64,000 bases of DNA, taken from Lachnospiraceae bacterium UBA7050 (lineage in GTDB: Bacteria; Bacillota; Clostridia; Lachnospirales; Lachnospiraceae). The notes under the pieces were generated by a model. The model made no database searches, had not been told where the DNA came from, and worked only from the letters and a program-made list of their open reading frames with translations. Location of the stretch: assembly GCA_002493905.1 (NCBI GenBank), contig DLAJ01000012.1:17096-81095 (forward strand). The letters run 5' to 3'. Position 1 is the stretch's first letter, and each line of letters starts with the position of its first letter. This document shows positions 26,248 through 36,016 of this stretch, piece by piece. The translations under genes were made by a program, and so were the position numbers.

Positions 26248-27102
26248 TTACATCATCCATTTGACCAGCAATATCACTCCTGCAATCAGTTCAATAACGC
26301 CCATCGCAAATCCTGCGGTCGCCAGCCCGCTTTTGGATGAACTCATTCCACGATAACAGTAACCGGTTCCCAGACCGGCATACAACATACCGCACGTCCA
26401 GAACACAATCCCAGACGTCCGGAACTCCTGCATATCCGTCATGAAAAGGACTAACGCCAGCATTGCCAGGGCAGCTGCTCCGACAATCGACATGATAAAT
26501 CCCGTTTTGGCGCGCTTTTTCAGATCAACGCCCCTCACTGTGATCGGGCCGCCCTGTGCGGGCTGTCCATAGCCGTTCGACATTCCGGCATTCATGTTTC
26601 CCATAGCCGGCTGTCCGTAACCGTTCGGCATTCCGGCATTCATGTTTCCCATAGCCGGCTGCCCGTAACCGTTCGGCATTCCGGTATTCATGTTTCCCAT
26701 AGCCGGCTGCCCGTAACCGTTCGGCATTCCGGTATTCATCCCGCCGTATGGATTCTGCTGATTTCCGGGCAGCGGCTGATAAAGCACACGGATCAGCTCA
26801 TCAATGCTCTCCTTGTACGCATTCTTCGGGATGCTGCCGACAACACCGGATAAGTCCTTCTCTTTTCCGTACACTCCCGGAAGCCATGCAAATTTTACCC
26901 ACGCCTCAATATGAATCACACCATTCACATAGCGGTAAGAAAAATACTGCGGCATCTCAAAAAGTCCCTTTCCCTTCTGGTACACCATCTCCCCGTTAAT
27001 TTTCACGAGCGTAAAACCATACTTCTGCAAAAAATCGCTCATGATAAAGTCAACAAAATCCGCCGGTTTTCCGATTGCCTCGTTTCTGATATATCGTGAC
27101 AT
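26248..27102 (-). CDS. membrane protein with 16-residue Asn/Gly/Pro repeats
   Basis: This 284-aa protein is not assigned to a family. Residues 1-112 form a soluble domain (SDFLQKYGFTLVKINGEMVYQKG ...), a fold often seen in Clostridia before a variable linker. Residues about 120-185 are nearly four copies of a 16-aa repeat (NGYGQPAMGNMN and MP). Three TM segments close the protein (FIMSIVGAAALAMLALVLF; VFWTCGMLYAGLGTGY; FAMGVIELIAGVILLV). The repeat is encoded by 48-bp DNA repeats that are almost identical, so repeat number is probably variable. Function is unknown. Confidence 0.75.
   Translation of the reverse strand: MSRYIRNEAIGKPADFVDFIMSDFLQKYGFTLVKINGEMVYQKGKGLFEMPQYFSYRYVNGVIHIEAWVKFAWLPGVYGKEKDLSGVVGSIPKNAYKESIDELIRVLYQPLPGNQQNPYGGMNTGMPNGYGQPAMGNMNTGMPNGYGQPAMGNMNAGMPNGYGQPAMGNMNAGMSNGYGQPAQGGPITVRGVDLKKRAKTGFIMSIVGAAALAMLALVLFMTDMQEFRTSGIVFWTCGMLYAGLGTGYCYRGMSSSKSGLATAGFAMGVIELIAGVILLVKWMM
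26561..26739. repeat. 48-bp in-frame tandem repeat (about 3.7 copies)
   Basis: Units begin at 26561, 26609, 26657 and 26705, exactly 48 bp apart, and code for the 16-aa repeats of the membrane protein. Copies differ by one or two bases, which suggests recent expansion by slippage or recombination. Confidence 0.85.
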
Positions 27103-27212
27103 CGCTTTTCTCCCCCTTTTATTTTTTTGCAGGCGTTTGCCATTACGTGTTTTTTCTATTCTGCTTCTCTTTTGAGCGCTTCATCTATTTTCTTTATAAT
27201 TTCAAAGCAATG

Positions 27213-29054
27213 TTATCTCAGTTTCCAATGAAACCAGTTCGTCAGCATCTTAATATAGCGGTTTAAGACCGTACTGCTCTCCGTTTCAAATATGACGCGG
27301 CGCGCCGTCTCCGGCTGGTCAGTGATCAGATTATCCACGCCGAGGGAAATCATCTGCTCCATGCCGCTCTGCGTATTCAGCGTCCACGCATACAGTTCCT
27401 TTCCCTGCGCATGGATTTCCTCGACCATATTCGCTGTGATATAATTATATCGTACGCTGAAATGATCGGCGGCCTCCAGATCGGCAAAGTGTCCGTAAGC
27501 GGAACGCATCACATAGACAGTCCTGATTTCCGCATTCAATGCCTTTGCCTCGGCAAGCACTCTGTAGGACATGCTCGCGATCACACAGTCCTCCACACAA
27601 TCATACTCCTCCATCAGCGAAACGACCCGGCTGATAAGGTCCGTCTCATGTCCGGTCGGCTTAATTTCAATATTCAGCCTGATCTGTCCCGCACATTCTT
27701 CCAATACCTCAGCAAGCGTGCTGACACCGGTTCCGGCAAACTCCTCGGACCAGAAGGTTCCGACGTCAAGCTCCGCGATCTCACTGTAATCCATCTCCCA
27801 GACATTACGGTTTATGCCTGCCGTTCTCCTAAAATTGGTGTCATGCATCACAACGACCTCGCCGTCCGCACACTGCTGCACATCCAGTTCGATCCAATCC
27901 GCACCCGAGTCGATTGCCGCAAGGAACGCCGGCATTGTATTTTCGGGATAGTCGGCCGAATACCCTCTGTGCGCCGTCACCTCCGTCATATGTGCGATGG
28001 AAGTCGCATCGCTGAACGCACCGTCAGCCAGCCGCTGCACATTGCGCACATTCAATATGACCAGCACAAGCACTAACAGCAGCAGCACCGTATGCATCTG
28101 TCTGGCAGTCAGCGGCGATTCCTTTGTTTTCACAAACACGGTATGCGCATCCTCACCGATCAGTTCCTTGTTCCGGTAAAACAGATGGGCGAGAAATATC
28201 GTGGAAGACGGCACGACGATACACGAAAAAAGCACGGCAACAATGCTCATCATCCAGTCAATCGCCGAGATCATGACCGCATGAATAAACTCCATCTCGC
28301 GCAGCAGCGACGCACCTCCGATGATCACAAGGATGAGCAGCGCTACGACAAGCAGATAAATCCCATAGCTGAACACCTGCCACAGAAACAGGCGCAGAAG
28401 ATCCTGAAAATACGATTTATAGACAAGATAATGGCTGCTTTTACATGCCCTGCCAAAACTCTTTTTTTCTAATACATAATAAAACATGCTGTAAATAAGC
28501 CGGAAAGCAGCAATCAGTATCACCGCCAGAAGTATGATCAGCACCCAGTATCTGCGCAGGAACGAGAACACAGTATTCATCACAAACTCGGGCAGCCGGA
28601 TACTTGTAATGTAACCGGTCAGGAAAGAAAAGCTAAGCACCGGCAAAAGCACCAATGCAAGCGGCAGCATCGGCAGATTGCGCCAGTAAAACAGCCGTGC
28701 AACCGCTTTGACCGCCTCCCACAGAAGCGTCCACGCACTCACATATTCCCCACGCCGCGCACAGTCCACGCATACCATCACGACCGTCATATCCACCACG
28801 ACATAGCATGCAACCAAAATCAGAATTAAGATCAGGATCACCCACGTCCAGGGCGACGCAAAAAAGCGGCCCATCGCCGCAGTTGAAAGGTAACGGAGCC
28901 CCGCCTTCTCAATTGCGAACTCAAACAGCCACAAAAGCAGCGGCGTAAACAGACCATATGCCAGCAGTTTGAAGATCACCTCGAACAAAAAAAGCGTTCT
29001 GAAATTATAATGAAACAAGGACTTCAACAGTCCGGTAAATCGTTCTTTTTTCAT
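27213..29054 (-). CDS. membrane-anchored glycerophosphodiester phosphodiesterase
   Basis: This enzyme hydrolyses glycerophosphodiesters to glycerol-3-phosphate and an alcohol. The first about 330 residues hold multiple TM segments (glycerophosphoryl diester phosphodiesterase membrane domain type). The C-terminal GDPD domain has VTAHRGYSADYPENT (catalytic His, Arg and Glu), WIELDVQQCADGEVVVMHD (metal-binding Glu/Asp and catalytic His) and LNIEIKPTGHE, and ends with NLITDQPETARRV. All catalytic residues are present. Length of 613 aa matches the membrane-fused subfamily. It lies 38 bp after the AICAR transformylase gene but a GC-rich terminator hairpin separates them. It may act in membrane lipid or teichoic acid turnover. 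Confidence 0.92.
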   Translation of the reverse strand: MKKERFTGLLKSLFHYNFRTLFLFEVIFKLLAYGLFTPLLLWLFEFAIEKAGLRYLSTAAMGRFFASPWTWVILILILILVACYVVVDMTVVMVCVDCARRGEYVSAWTLLWEAVKAVARLFYWRNLPMLPLALVLLPVLSFSFLTGYITSIRLPEFVMNTVFSFLRRYWVLIILLAVILIAAFRLIYSMFYYVLEKKSFGRACKSSHYLVYKSYFQDLLRLFLWQVFSYGIYLLVVALLILVIIGGASLLREMEFIHAVMISAIDWMMSIVAVLFSCIVVPSSTIFLAHLFYRNKELIGEDAHTVFVKTKESPLTARQMHTVLLLLVLVLVILNVRNVQRLADGAFSDATSIAHMTEVTAHRGYSADYPENTMPAFLAAIDSGADWIELDVQQCADGEVVVMHDTNFRRTAGINRNVWEMDYSEIAELDVGTFWSEEFAGTGVSTLAEVLEECAGQIRLNIEIKPTGHETDLISRVVSLMEEYDCVEDCVIASMSYRVLAEAKALNAEIRTVYVMRSAYGHFADLEAADHFSVRYNYITANMVEEIHAQGKELYAWTLNTQSGMEQMISLGVDNLITDQPETARRVIFETESSTVLNRYIKMLTNWFHWKLR

Positions 29055-29059
29055 AGATG

Positions 29060-29084
29060 AAAAGGGGCGCCCCCGCGCCCCCTT
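29060..29084 (-). terminator. GC-rich terminator after the purine genes
   Basis: On minus, AAGGGGGCGC pairs with GCGCCCCTT (one bulged G) around GGGG, followed by TTTTC. It lies 8 bp after the AICAR transformylase stop and just before the GDPD start. Confidence 0.7.
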
Positions 29085-29091
29085 CCTTTCT

Positions 29092-30270
29092 TTAATGATG
29101 GAACAGACGGATTCCCGTAAAACACATTGCCATGCCGTATTTGTTACAGGTTTCGATCACATTGTCGTCGCGCACCGAACCGCCCGGCTGCGCCACATAT
29201 TTGACGCCGCTCTTGTGCGCCCGCTCAATATTATCCCCGAACGGGAAAAAAGCATCCGAGCCAAGTGCCACATCCGACATCCGGTTCAGCCATGCGCGCT
29301 TCTCCTCACGGGTAAACACCTCCGGCTTACTCTTGAAGAACTTCTGCCATGTCCCCTCCGCAAGAATATCCTCATACTCCTCACCGATATAAAGATCAAT
29401 GGAATTGTCCCTGTCCGCACGTTTGATATGATCCACGAACTGCAATCCGAGTACCTTCGGATTCTGGCGTAAAAACCAGTTATCCGCCTTTGTTCCGGCA
29501 AGCCGTGTACAGTGGATGCGCGACTGCTGCCCTGCGCCGATGCCGATCGCCTGACCGCCCTTTGCATAGCAGACAGAATTGGACTGCGTATATTTCAGCG
29601 TGATGAGCGCGATCATTAAATCAACCGCCGCCTCATCCGGTATCTCCTTATTTTCGGTCACAATATTTTGAAGAAGCGCACGGTCGATCACAAGCTCATT
29701 TCTTCCCTGTTCAAACGTCACGCCGTACACCTGTTTGTGCTCTACGGGATTCGGGGTATAAGCAGGATCGATCTGGATGACATTATAGCTTCCGTTCTTT
29801 TTCGCTTTCAGTATTTCCAGCGCATCCGCATCATATCCCGGCGCGATCACGCCGTCGGACACTTCTTTTTTGATCAGCAGCGCCGTCGCTTTGTCACAGA
29901 TATCGGACAATGAAATAAAATCGCCGAACGAAGACATTCTGTCAGCGCCGCGCGCCCGCGCATAGGCATTCGCAAGCGGCGTCATTTCAATACTCTCATC
30001 CACCCAGTAAATCTGCTTTTCGATATCGTTCAGCGGAAGCCCTACTGCCGCTCCTGCAGGGGACACATGCTTAAAAGAAGCCGCTGCCGGAAGTCCCGCC
30101 GCCTGCTTTAACTCTTTTACCAGCTGCCAGCCGTTCAATGCATCCAGAAAGTTAATATAACCCGGTTTCCCGTTTAATACCGTGATCGGCAGCCCCTCCC
30201 CGTTCTCCATAAAAATCCGGCTCGGCTTCTGATTCGGGTTGCATCCGTATTTTAGCTCTAATTCGTTCAT
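29092..30270 (-). CDS. stand-alone AICAR transformylase (phosphoribosylaminoimidazolecarboxamide formyltransferase)
   Basis: This enzyme transfers a formyl group from 10-formyl-THF to AICAR, the ninth step of de novo IMP synthesis. It resembles the C-terminal AICARFT half of PurH without the IMP cyclohydrolase half: it opens ELELKYGCNPNQKPSRIF, has SFKHVSPAGAAVG (the Lys-His pair of the active site), TQSNSVCYAKGGQAIGIGAGQQSRIHCTRLAG, and DAFFPFGDNIERA. Length is 392 aa. The missing cyclization activity is supplied by the upstream gene, whose TGA overlaps this ATG by one base (TGATG). The two genes thus cover the last two purine steps as separate proteins. Confidence 0.93.
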   Translation of the reverse strand: MNELELKYGCNPNQKPSRIFMENGEGLPITVLNGKPGYINFLDALNGWQLVKELKQAAGLPAAASFKHVSPAGAAVGLPLNDIEKQIYWVDESIEMTPLANAYARARGADRMSSFGDFISLSDICDKATALLIKKEVSDGVIAPGYDADALEILKAKKNGSYNVIQIDPAYTPNPVEHKQVYGVTFEQGRNELVIDRALLQNIVTENKEIPDEAAVDLMIALITLKYTQSNSVCYAKGGQAIGIGAGQQSRIHCTRLAGTKADNWFLRQNPKVLGLQFVDHIKRADRDNSIDLYIGEEYEDILAEGTWQKFFKSKPEVFTREEKRAWLNRMSDVALGSDAFFPFGDNIERAHKSGVKYVAQPGGSVRDDNVIETCNKYGMAMCFTGIRLFHH

Positions 30271-30989
30271 CACTGACCTCCGTTCTTGTTGACAATGCGG
30301 CTCTCATAGCTGCCATCCGCAATCTTAATATACCGTACAAAAAGTGAAACCTTGTTTTCCTCATTCAGATTGTTCCAGATACGCCCGGTCAGCTCGTCGA
30401 TCGTTCCGTCAAGCTCTATGACGGCCGGCTCTCCCTCAAAGCTCGGCAGAGGCTCTCCGTCTCCCTGATAGGTATGGATAAAACGTGCCTCTCCTGCCTT
30501 CGGATTCTCATAGTCAAACGTATAGCGGCAGCAATGCCCTTCCGCTCCCCCGTCGCTTTTTAAGATGGACATCGCAAAACGGTAGCTGCCCTTCTGAATC
30601 TCCATGACAGCGGAAATGCGCGGCGTGTAATTTGGCGCATCCGGCTCATACTCCCGCGTGCGCAGCGCCTGTTCAAATGTCTGCCCCGCATTCATCAATT
30701 CATAAATGGTATCAGTCTGGTCGCCGTTCGTCACAATCGTCTTTTCTCCCAATACGCGCACCGGCGCATAAATCACAAGACTCGGGTCCGTCAGCTTCGA
30801 CGGATCATACGCCTGCGTACGGATGCCCCCGCCGTCCTCAATAAAGATTCGATTTCGGCTGTTCACGCTTCTCCCCATAATAAAATACGCCGCGACTGCA
30901 TACGCGCCGTCCTTTGACCTGCCGATCAGAATGCCCCTGCCCGGATACGAATTGCCGGACAATTCCTGCTCTAACGATACTGACTTCAC
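30270..30989 (-). CDS. IMP cyclohydrolase, archaeal PurO-type
   Basis: This enzyme closes FAICAR to IMP. The sequence (GNSYPGRGILIGRSKDGAYAVAAYFIMGRSVNSRNRIF) matches the IMP_cyclohyd (PurO, PF07826) fold, with the conserved Gly-Arg-G-I and RSxNSRNR motif, not the PurH N-terminal domain. It is 239 aa. It was found first in archaea and occurs in a number of Clostridia in place of the PurH N-domain. It is coupled to the AICAR transformylase gene by a TGATG junction. A ribosome binding site (GGAGG) precedes ATG 30989. Upstream is a 423-bp gap with an inverted repeat that may control it. Confidence 0.9.
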   Translation of the reverse strand: MKSVSLEQELSGNSYPGRGILIGRSKDGAYAVAAYFIMGRSVNSRNRIFIEDGGGIRTQAYDPSKLTDPSLVIYAPVRVLGEKTIVTNGDQTDTIYELMNAGQTFEQALRTREYEPDAPNYTPRISAVMEIQKGSYRFAMSILKSDGGAEGHCCRYTFDYENPKAGEARFIHTYQGDGEPLPSFEGEPAVIELDGTIDELTGRIWNNLNEENKVSLFVRYIKIADGSYESRIVNKNGGQ

Positions 30990-31102
30990 TTCAATGTCCT
31001 CCTTTTCCCCCGGACAACACCCTGTTTCCGGAGAGCCGCCTGTTTTCCTTCTGGCTTATCATAACATGATTTTCCAAATCTATCTACCTTTTGTTATCAA
31101 AA

Positions 31103-31164
31103 AATGCCGGCTCCTGCCATCCTCCCTTCCTCCGCCGCACGCATCTTTTCCCATTCCCGGCATT
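31103..31164 (-). promoter_or_regulatory. possible leader hairpin/terminator upstream of the purine genes
   Basis: On minus, AATGCCGG and CCGGCATT flank a 46-nt internal region and are followed directly by TTTTTTG, the form of an intrinsic terminator, about 115 nt before the IMP cyclohydrolase start. It could be a transcription attenuator. I could not match it to the purine, ZTP or PRPP riboswitch consensus. The rest of 30990-31412 holds no gene. Confidence 0.4.
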
Positions 31165-31244
31165 CAAAAACTAAAATTTGTGGAAACATCTGCGGGGCAA
31201 ATCACGCCAATTCTTAAATCTTTAGAAAATCCTTCCAAAACCAC

Positions 31245-31273
31245 TTGCATAAGCTGTTCTTTTTCGTAATAAT
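31245..31273 (+). promoter_or_regulatory. possible promoter for the ABC/FtsX-like gene
   Basis: TTGCAT (31245-31250) and AATAAT (31268-31273) are spaced 17 bp. The start codon is 140 bp downstream, giving a long leader in which I see no clear riboswitch. Confidence 0.35.
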
Positions 31274-31412
31274 AAAAACGATTTTTATGTAATATAGTAA
31301 TCATTCAGCCCGTTTCTTCACAATTTCTGAGCGATTACTCACAAAATATGAAGTGTCCGGCACGGATGATTCTAAGTGATTCCGCGCACCGGTTCACGGA
31401 AAGGTGCTTTCT

Positions 31413-34100
31413 ATGCTGTCACTCAAAAATATCACCAAAAATTATAAGGCGGGGGATACGACTGTCGAAGCGCTGCGCGGCATCAGCTTAAATTTCCGCA
31501 AAAGCGAATTTGTGTCCATCTTAGGTCCCTCCGGCTGCGGAAAGACAACGATGCTCAATATCATCGGCGGCCTTGACCGCTACACATCGGGTGATCTTGT
31601 CATTTCCGGTATTTCCACAAAAAAATACAAAAGCCGTGACTGGGATACTTACCGCAATCACTCCATTGGCTTTGTATTTCAAAATTACAACCTGATCCCG
31701 CATCAGAGCGTTCTTTCCAATGTCGAACTTGCGCTTACGCTCTCCGGCGTCTCCAAATCGGAGCGGCGCGCCCGTGCAAAGGAAGCGCTGATCAAGGTCG
31801 GACTCGGCGACCAGCTTCATAAAAAACCGAATCAGATGTCCGGCGGTCAGATGCAGCGTGTCGCAATCGCGCGCGCACTCGTCAACGATCCCGAAATTCT
31901 GCTTGCCGACGAACCGACCGGCGCGCTCGATACGACAACCTCGGTTCAGATCATGGAGCTCTTAAAGGAGATTTCCCGTGACCGTCTGATCATCATGGTC
32001 ACGCACAACCCCGATCTCGCCGAAACCTATTCTACGCGCACGATCCGGCTGCTGGACGGCAAAATCACTGACGACACCAATCCGTTTTCGGACGGCGAGT
32101 ACCAGATTCAGACCGAGGCGCTTCATAAACAGGCAGCAGACAGCACCGTCAAAAAGACAAACAAGGGCAAAAAAAAGCGCACTTCCATGTCATTTTTTAC
32201 TGCACTTTCCCTCAGTACCAATAACCTGATGACAAAGAAGGCCAGAACGTTCCTGACCGCCTTTGCCGGAAGCATCGGCATCATCGGTATTGCCCTCATC
32301 CTTTCACTTTCCCACGGACTTCAGGCATACATTGACCGCGTACAGGAGGATACCTTATCTTCGTACCCTATCATGCTGGAATCCGAAAGCATTGACTATA
32401 CGAGTATCATGCAGTCCATGATGGGCGCAAATGTCAATGAAGAAGAACTCGCGATGCGTGATGAAAATACGATCTACTCCAATGACATCATGACGGAAAT
32501 GATGAGCAGCGTCCTTGCCGAGCTGCAGGAAAACGATCTGGCTGCATTCAAAGAATATCTTGATGATGAGACCAACGAGATTAACAACTATCTAAGCGCC
32601 GTACAATACGGATATCCAATCTCCGTCAACCTGTACTCGCCCGATACTTCAAAAGATATCATTCAGGTCAATCCGTCCAGTCTGATGGATGATATGATGG
32701 GTGTCACCTACAGCTCAGGCAGCATGGGAACGATGATGAGCACTGCCCGCGGAAGTATGGTTTTTGAGGAACTGATCGGTGATCAGGAGCTGCTTGATTT
32801 CCAGTACGACGTCGTTGCCGGCAGATGGCCCGAACGCTATGACGAGCTTGTACTCGTCGTTGATAAGAACAATGAGATCAGCGATTATGTACTCTATTCC
32901 TTAAACTTAAAATCACAGGATGAGCTTAACGAAATCATGAGCTCTCTGATGCAGGGAGAAACGTTTGAAACAACACAGGTCACTTTTTCTTATGATGAAA
33001 TGCTCCAGACCTCGTTTAAGCTCGTTCTTCCCTCAGACTGCTACTCTTATGACGAGGCTTCCGGCACATGGACGGACTTAAGCAAAAAAAGCGACACGCT
33101 GCGTCCCATCGTAGACGCCGGCATTGACGTACGCATCGTCGGCATCATCCGCCCGAATGATGAAGCCGTTGCCAGCAGCATTACCGGGACGATCGGATAC
33201 ACTTCCGACCTGACCAGCTATGTCATCAACGAGACGAACGAATCCGAAATCGTCCGCGCACAAAAGGAACATCCCGATATCGACGTATTTACCGGAATTG
33301 CATTCCCTGAGGAGGGCAGCGAAGAACCGGAATTTACCATGGATGACGTCAATGCCTATGCCGCTACGCTTCCTGAGGAAGAGCGCGCCTCCATGATGCA
33401 GTATTTTTCTGTCATGAGCGAAGAGGAAATCCTGCAGATGTTCTCCTCCATGATGGGTGCACAATACACGGACGCCACCTATGAGGGCAATTTAACGCTT
33501 TTGGGTGTGACGGACTTAAATTCCCCGTCTTCCATCCGGCTGTATGCCAATTCCTTTGAGAATAAGGATCAGATCATTTCGATCATAAAAGCCTACAATG
33601 ACCAGATGACCGCCGCAGGCGAGGATAATAAGGTCATCAGTTACACAGATTATGTCGGTCTTCTGATGTCCTCAGTCAGCACGATCATCAATGCAATCTC
33701 CTATATTTTGATCGCGTTTGTCGGCATCTCCCTTGTGGTATCGTCCATTATGATCGGTATTATCACTTATATTTCCGTATTGGAGCGCACAAAGGAAATC
33801 GGTATCCTGCGCAGTATCGGTGCGTCCAAACGCGATATTTCACGCGTATTCAACGCCGAAACCTTAATTGTCGGTTTCAGTGCCGGAATGATCGGTATTA
33901 TCGTAACCATCCTGATTAATATTCCGATCAATATCCTGATTAAACATCTGACCGATATCAGCGGCGTCGCTAAACTTCCGCCTGCCGGCGCGGTCATTCT
34001 CGTAATGATCAGCATGCTGCTGACCGTAATCGCGGGACTGTTCCCGTCACGGATCGCTTCGAAAAAAGACCCTGTCATCGCATTGCGGTCGGATACCTAA
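31413..34100 (+). CDS. fused ABC transporter ATPase and FtsX-type permease (MacB-like)
   Basis: In this 895-aa mechanotransmission-type ABC protein, residues 1-220 are a LolD/MacB-like ATPase: Walker A GPSGCGKTT, Q-loop FVFQNYNLIPH, signature MSGGQMQRVAIARAL, Walker B ILLADEPTGALD, H-loop MVTHNPDLA. TM1 comes at about 275-300 (FLTAFAGSIGIIGIALILSLSHG), then a large extracellular domain of about 450 residues rich in Asp, Glu and Met. Three C-terminal TM segments form the FtsX domain (VLERTKEIGILRSIGASKRDI). Such proteins export peptides or antimicrobials or drive cell-surface hydrolases. The ATG at 31413, after GGAAAGG, is preferred over the in-frame GTG at 31404. Confidence 0.92.
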   Translation: MLSLKNITKNYKAGDTTVEALRGISLNFRKSEFVSILGPSGCGKTTMLNIIGGLDRYTSGDLVISGISTKKYKSRDWDTYRNHSIGFVFQNYNLIPHQSVLSNVELALTLSGVSKSERRARAKEALIKVGLGDQLHKKPNQMSGGQMQRVAIARALVNDPEILLADEPTGALDTTTSVQIMELLKEISRDRLIIMVTHNPDLAETYSTRTIRLLDGKITDDTNPFSDGEYQIQTEALHKQAADSTVKKTNKGKKKRTSMSFFTALSLSTNNLMTKKARTFLTAFAGSIGIIGIALILSLSHGLQAYIDRVQEDTLSSYPIMLESESIDYTSIMQSMMGANVNEEELAMRDENTIYSNDIMTEMMSSVLAELQENDLAAFKEYLDDETNEINNYLSAVQYGYPISVNLYSPDTSKDIIQVNPSSLMDDMMGVTYSSGSMGTMMSTARGSMVFEELIGDQELLDFQYDVVAGRWPERYDELVLVVDKNNEISDYVLYSLNLKSQDELNEIMSSLMQGETFETTQVTFSYDEMLQTSFKLVLPSDCYSYDEASGTWTDLSKKSDTLRPIVDAGIDVRIVGIIRPNDEAVASSITGTIGYTSDLTSYVINETNESEIVRAQKEHPDIDVFTGIAFPEEGSEEPEFTMDDVNAYAATLPEEERASMMQYFSVMSEEEILQMFSSMMGAQYTDATYEGNLTLLGVTDLNSPSSIRLYANSFENKDQIISIIKAYNDQMTAAGEDNKVISYTDYVGLLMSSVSTIINAISYILIAFVGISLVVSSIMIGIITYISVLERTKEIGILRSIGASKRDISRVFNAETLIVGFSAGMIGIIVTILINIPINILIKHLTDISGVAKLPPAGAVILVMISMLLTVIAGLFPSRIASKKDPVIALRSDT

Positions 34101-34116
34101 AAAAGAACAACTCATC

Positions 34117-34152
34117 CGTGAAAGACTTCTGCCGGTGCAGAAGTCTTTCACG
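34117..34152 (+). terminator. 16-bp perfect stem-loop after the ABC gene
   Basis: CGTGAAAGACTTCTGC-CGGT-GCAGAAGTCTTTCACG starts 16 bp after the stop codon at 34100. There is no T-run downstream, so it may stabilise the 3' end or be part of a terminator of another type. Confidence 0.6.
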
Positions 34153-34304
34153 CATTCCAATCATACCAATAAAACAGCAAATGATACTGCCCATATTGTT
34201 TTTGGAGTTCGTTTCCTTTTATTATCTATATAAAATGACTATTTTTTCGACAAAAATACCCCCTGAAGCTTTGCGATCAGACCTGCAAGGAGGATATCAA
34301 AACG

Positions 34305-36008
34305 ATGAAAACAAAGAAACTCAGTATTGCCGCACAACTTTTTTTCTTTATTCTGGGTGCTTCCATAATCGTCGCAGTAATCGTCGGAAGCGTCTCCTAT
34401 CTCACCATGGGAAATTTCCTTCAGAAAAAATGCAAAGATGACGTCATGGAAATTGCCGCGATTGCCGCGGAAAACGTGGATGGCGAAACATTTCAGAAAG
34501 CGATGGGGGGCGACGAGACCGCCCTTTTAACCGTTAAGGATAGTCTGAGTTTCTTTTTGGTCGGAGATTCAGTTACCTATGTCTATACGCTGATGCCAAA
34601 GGATGCGGACTGCTTCCAATTTGTGGTGGATACAGACCCGGATGACCCCGGAGAATATACTGAGGACTATGAGGCACAGGACGCCATGTTCGAAGCCATG
34701 CAGGGTGTCTCTTCCGTGACAAAAGACCCGTTCACTGATGAGTGGGGAACCTTCTACAGCGGATACGCGCCGATTTCCCTTGACGGAAAGGTACTTGGTA
34801 TTGTGGCTGTTGATTATGAAGCGTCCTCTATACGAACCTCTCTGAACAGCCTGATCCGTAATATTCTGCTCGCTGTAGGAGCCGCCATGATATTTGCCAT
34901 TGCATCTGCCCTGCTTATTGCAGTCCGGATGCGGCGCAATTTCGTCAAAGTAAACAATAAGATTCTTGAAGTAGCTTCCGACGACGGAGACCTCACAAAG
35001 GTGCTGCATATCACATCCGGAGATGAACTTGAAGTGATCGGAAACAGCCTGAATAAGCTGCTGGAAAAGACCGGCAACACAGTCAGGGAGATTAAAGGCG
35101 GTACTAGCAGCATCGAAATGAAAATGGGAAATATCAATACGCATGTAACGGATTCGGCGGCAAAGATCAGCAGCATTAATGATACCATTCATTCCATGGC
35201 AGCCGCTTCCGAACAAGCTGCAGCATCTGTGGGAACTGTGGGAAATCAGGTTGACTTTGTATATACAGATATTAAAAACATTGTTCAGATCGCGACAGAG
35301 AATACGGTCAGCCTTAAGGAAATCAACCAGGCTTCGGCAAACCTATGCGGCACGGCGCAGGCATCCTATGCCGAAATTGGCAAAAATGTGGCAGAAATGT
35401 CCTGTTCGCTGCAGGAAGAAAAAAAGAAAGCGGAAGCTGTACTCCGGATCAAAGAGCTTTCAGAGACCATCCTCGGAATATCAGGGCAGACAAATCTGCT
35501 GGCATTGAACGCATCCATAGAGGCCGCAAGAGCCGGAGACGCCGGAAAAGGATTTGCTGTGGTCGCTGAAGAAATTGGTTCGTTATCGGGAAATACAAAC
35601 GATGCCGCCAATGAAATCCAGACCATGAGTAAGAATGTCGTAGACGCCATTCAGGGACTTAGTGCGCTGGCTGACCGGATACTTCATTTCCTTCAGGATG
35701 ATATATCGGCAGATTATCAGAAATTCGGGAATATTTCACGCAGCTTTACGGAGAAATCCGATGAAATCCGTGTATCGATGGAACTGCTTCTTAAAAACAT
35801 GGAATCCTACTCCAAAGCGATGGAGGATATCCGCAGTGCAATGGAATCTGTGACAGCGGCATCCGAGCAAAACAGCGCGGAGACGCTTCATCTTTCCGAA
35901 CTGCTTGCAGCCATAGACGAAGAGATGAAACGCATTGAGTCTACCGCGGAAGAAACTTTTTCCGCGATTACAGATATGAATCACGAACTAAGCGTCTATC
36001 GGATATAG
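34305..36008 (+). CDS. methyl-accepting chemotaxis protein
   Basis: This transmembrane chemoreceptor (567 aa) has TM1 at about 13-35, a periplasm-equivalent sensor of about 145 residues resembling a single Cache domain ([16 protein letters not shown] ... [16 protein letters not shown]), TM2 at about 180-205, a HAMP linker, and a long coiled coil. The signalling tip is [33 protein letters not shown]. No CheR-tethering pentapeptide is visible at the C-terminus (LSVYRI). The ribosome binding site is AAGGAGG, 11 nt upstream. The 204-bp gap before it holds the stem-loop above and AT-rich sequence. The ligand is unknown. Confidence 0.93.
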   Translation: MKTKKLSIAAQLFFFILGASIIVAVIVGSVSYLTMGNFLQKKCKDDVMEIAAIAAENVDGETFQKAMGGDETALLTVKDSLSFFLVGDSVTYVYTLMPKDADCFQFVVDTDPDDPGEYTEDYEAQDAMFEAMQGVSSVTKDPFTDEWGTFYSGYAPISLDGKVLGIVAVDYEASSIRTSLNSLIRNILLAVGAAMIFAIASALLIAVRMRRNFVKVNNKILEVASDDGDLTKVLHITSGDELEVIGNSLNKLLEKTGNTVREIKGGTSSIEMKMGNINTHVTDSAAKISSINDTIHSMAAASEQAAASVGTVGNQVDFVYTDIKNIVQIATENTVSLKEINQASANLCGTAQASYAEIGKNVAEMSCSLQEEKKKAEAVLRIKELSETILGISGQTNLLALNASIEAARAGDAGKGFAVVAEEIGSLSGNTNDAANEIQTMSKNVVDAIQGLSALADRILHFLQDDISADYQKFGNISRSFTEKSDEIRVSMELLLKNMESYSKAMEDIRSAMESVTAASEQNSAETLHLSELLAAIDEEMKRIESTAEETFSAITDMNHELSVYRI

Positions 36009-36016
36009 AATCAGAT

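Noticed and set aside
30990..31412. ZTP, PRPP or purine riboswitch before the purine genes
   Set aside because: I could not find the conserved core bases of these classes in the leader on the minus strand; only a terminator-like stem is supported.
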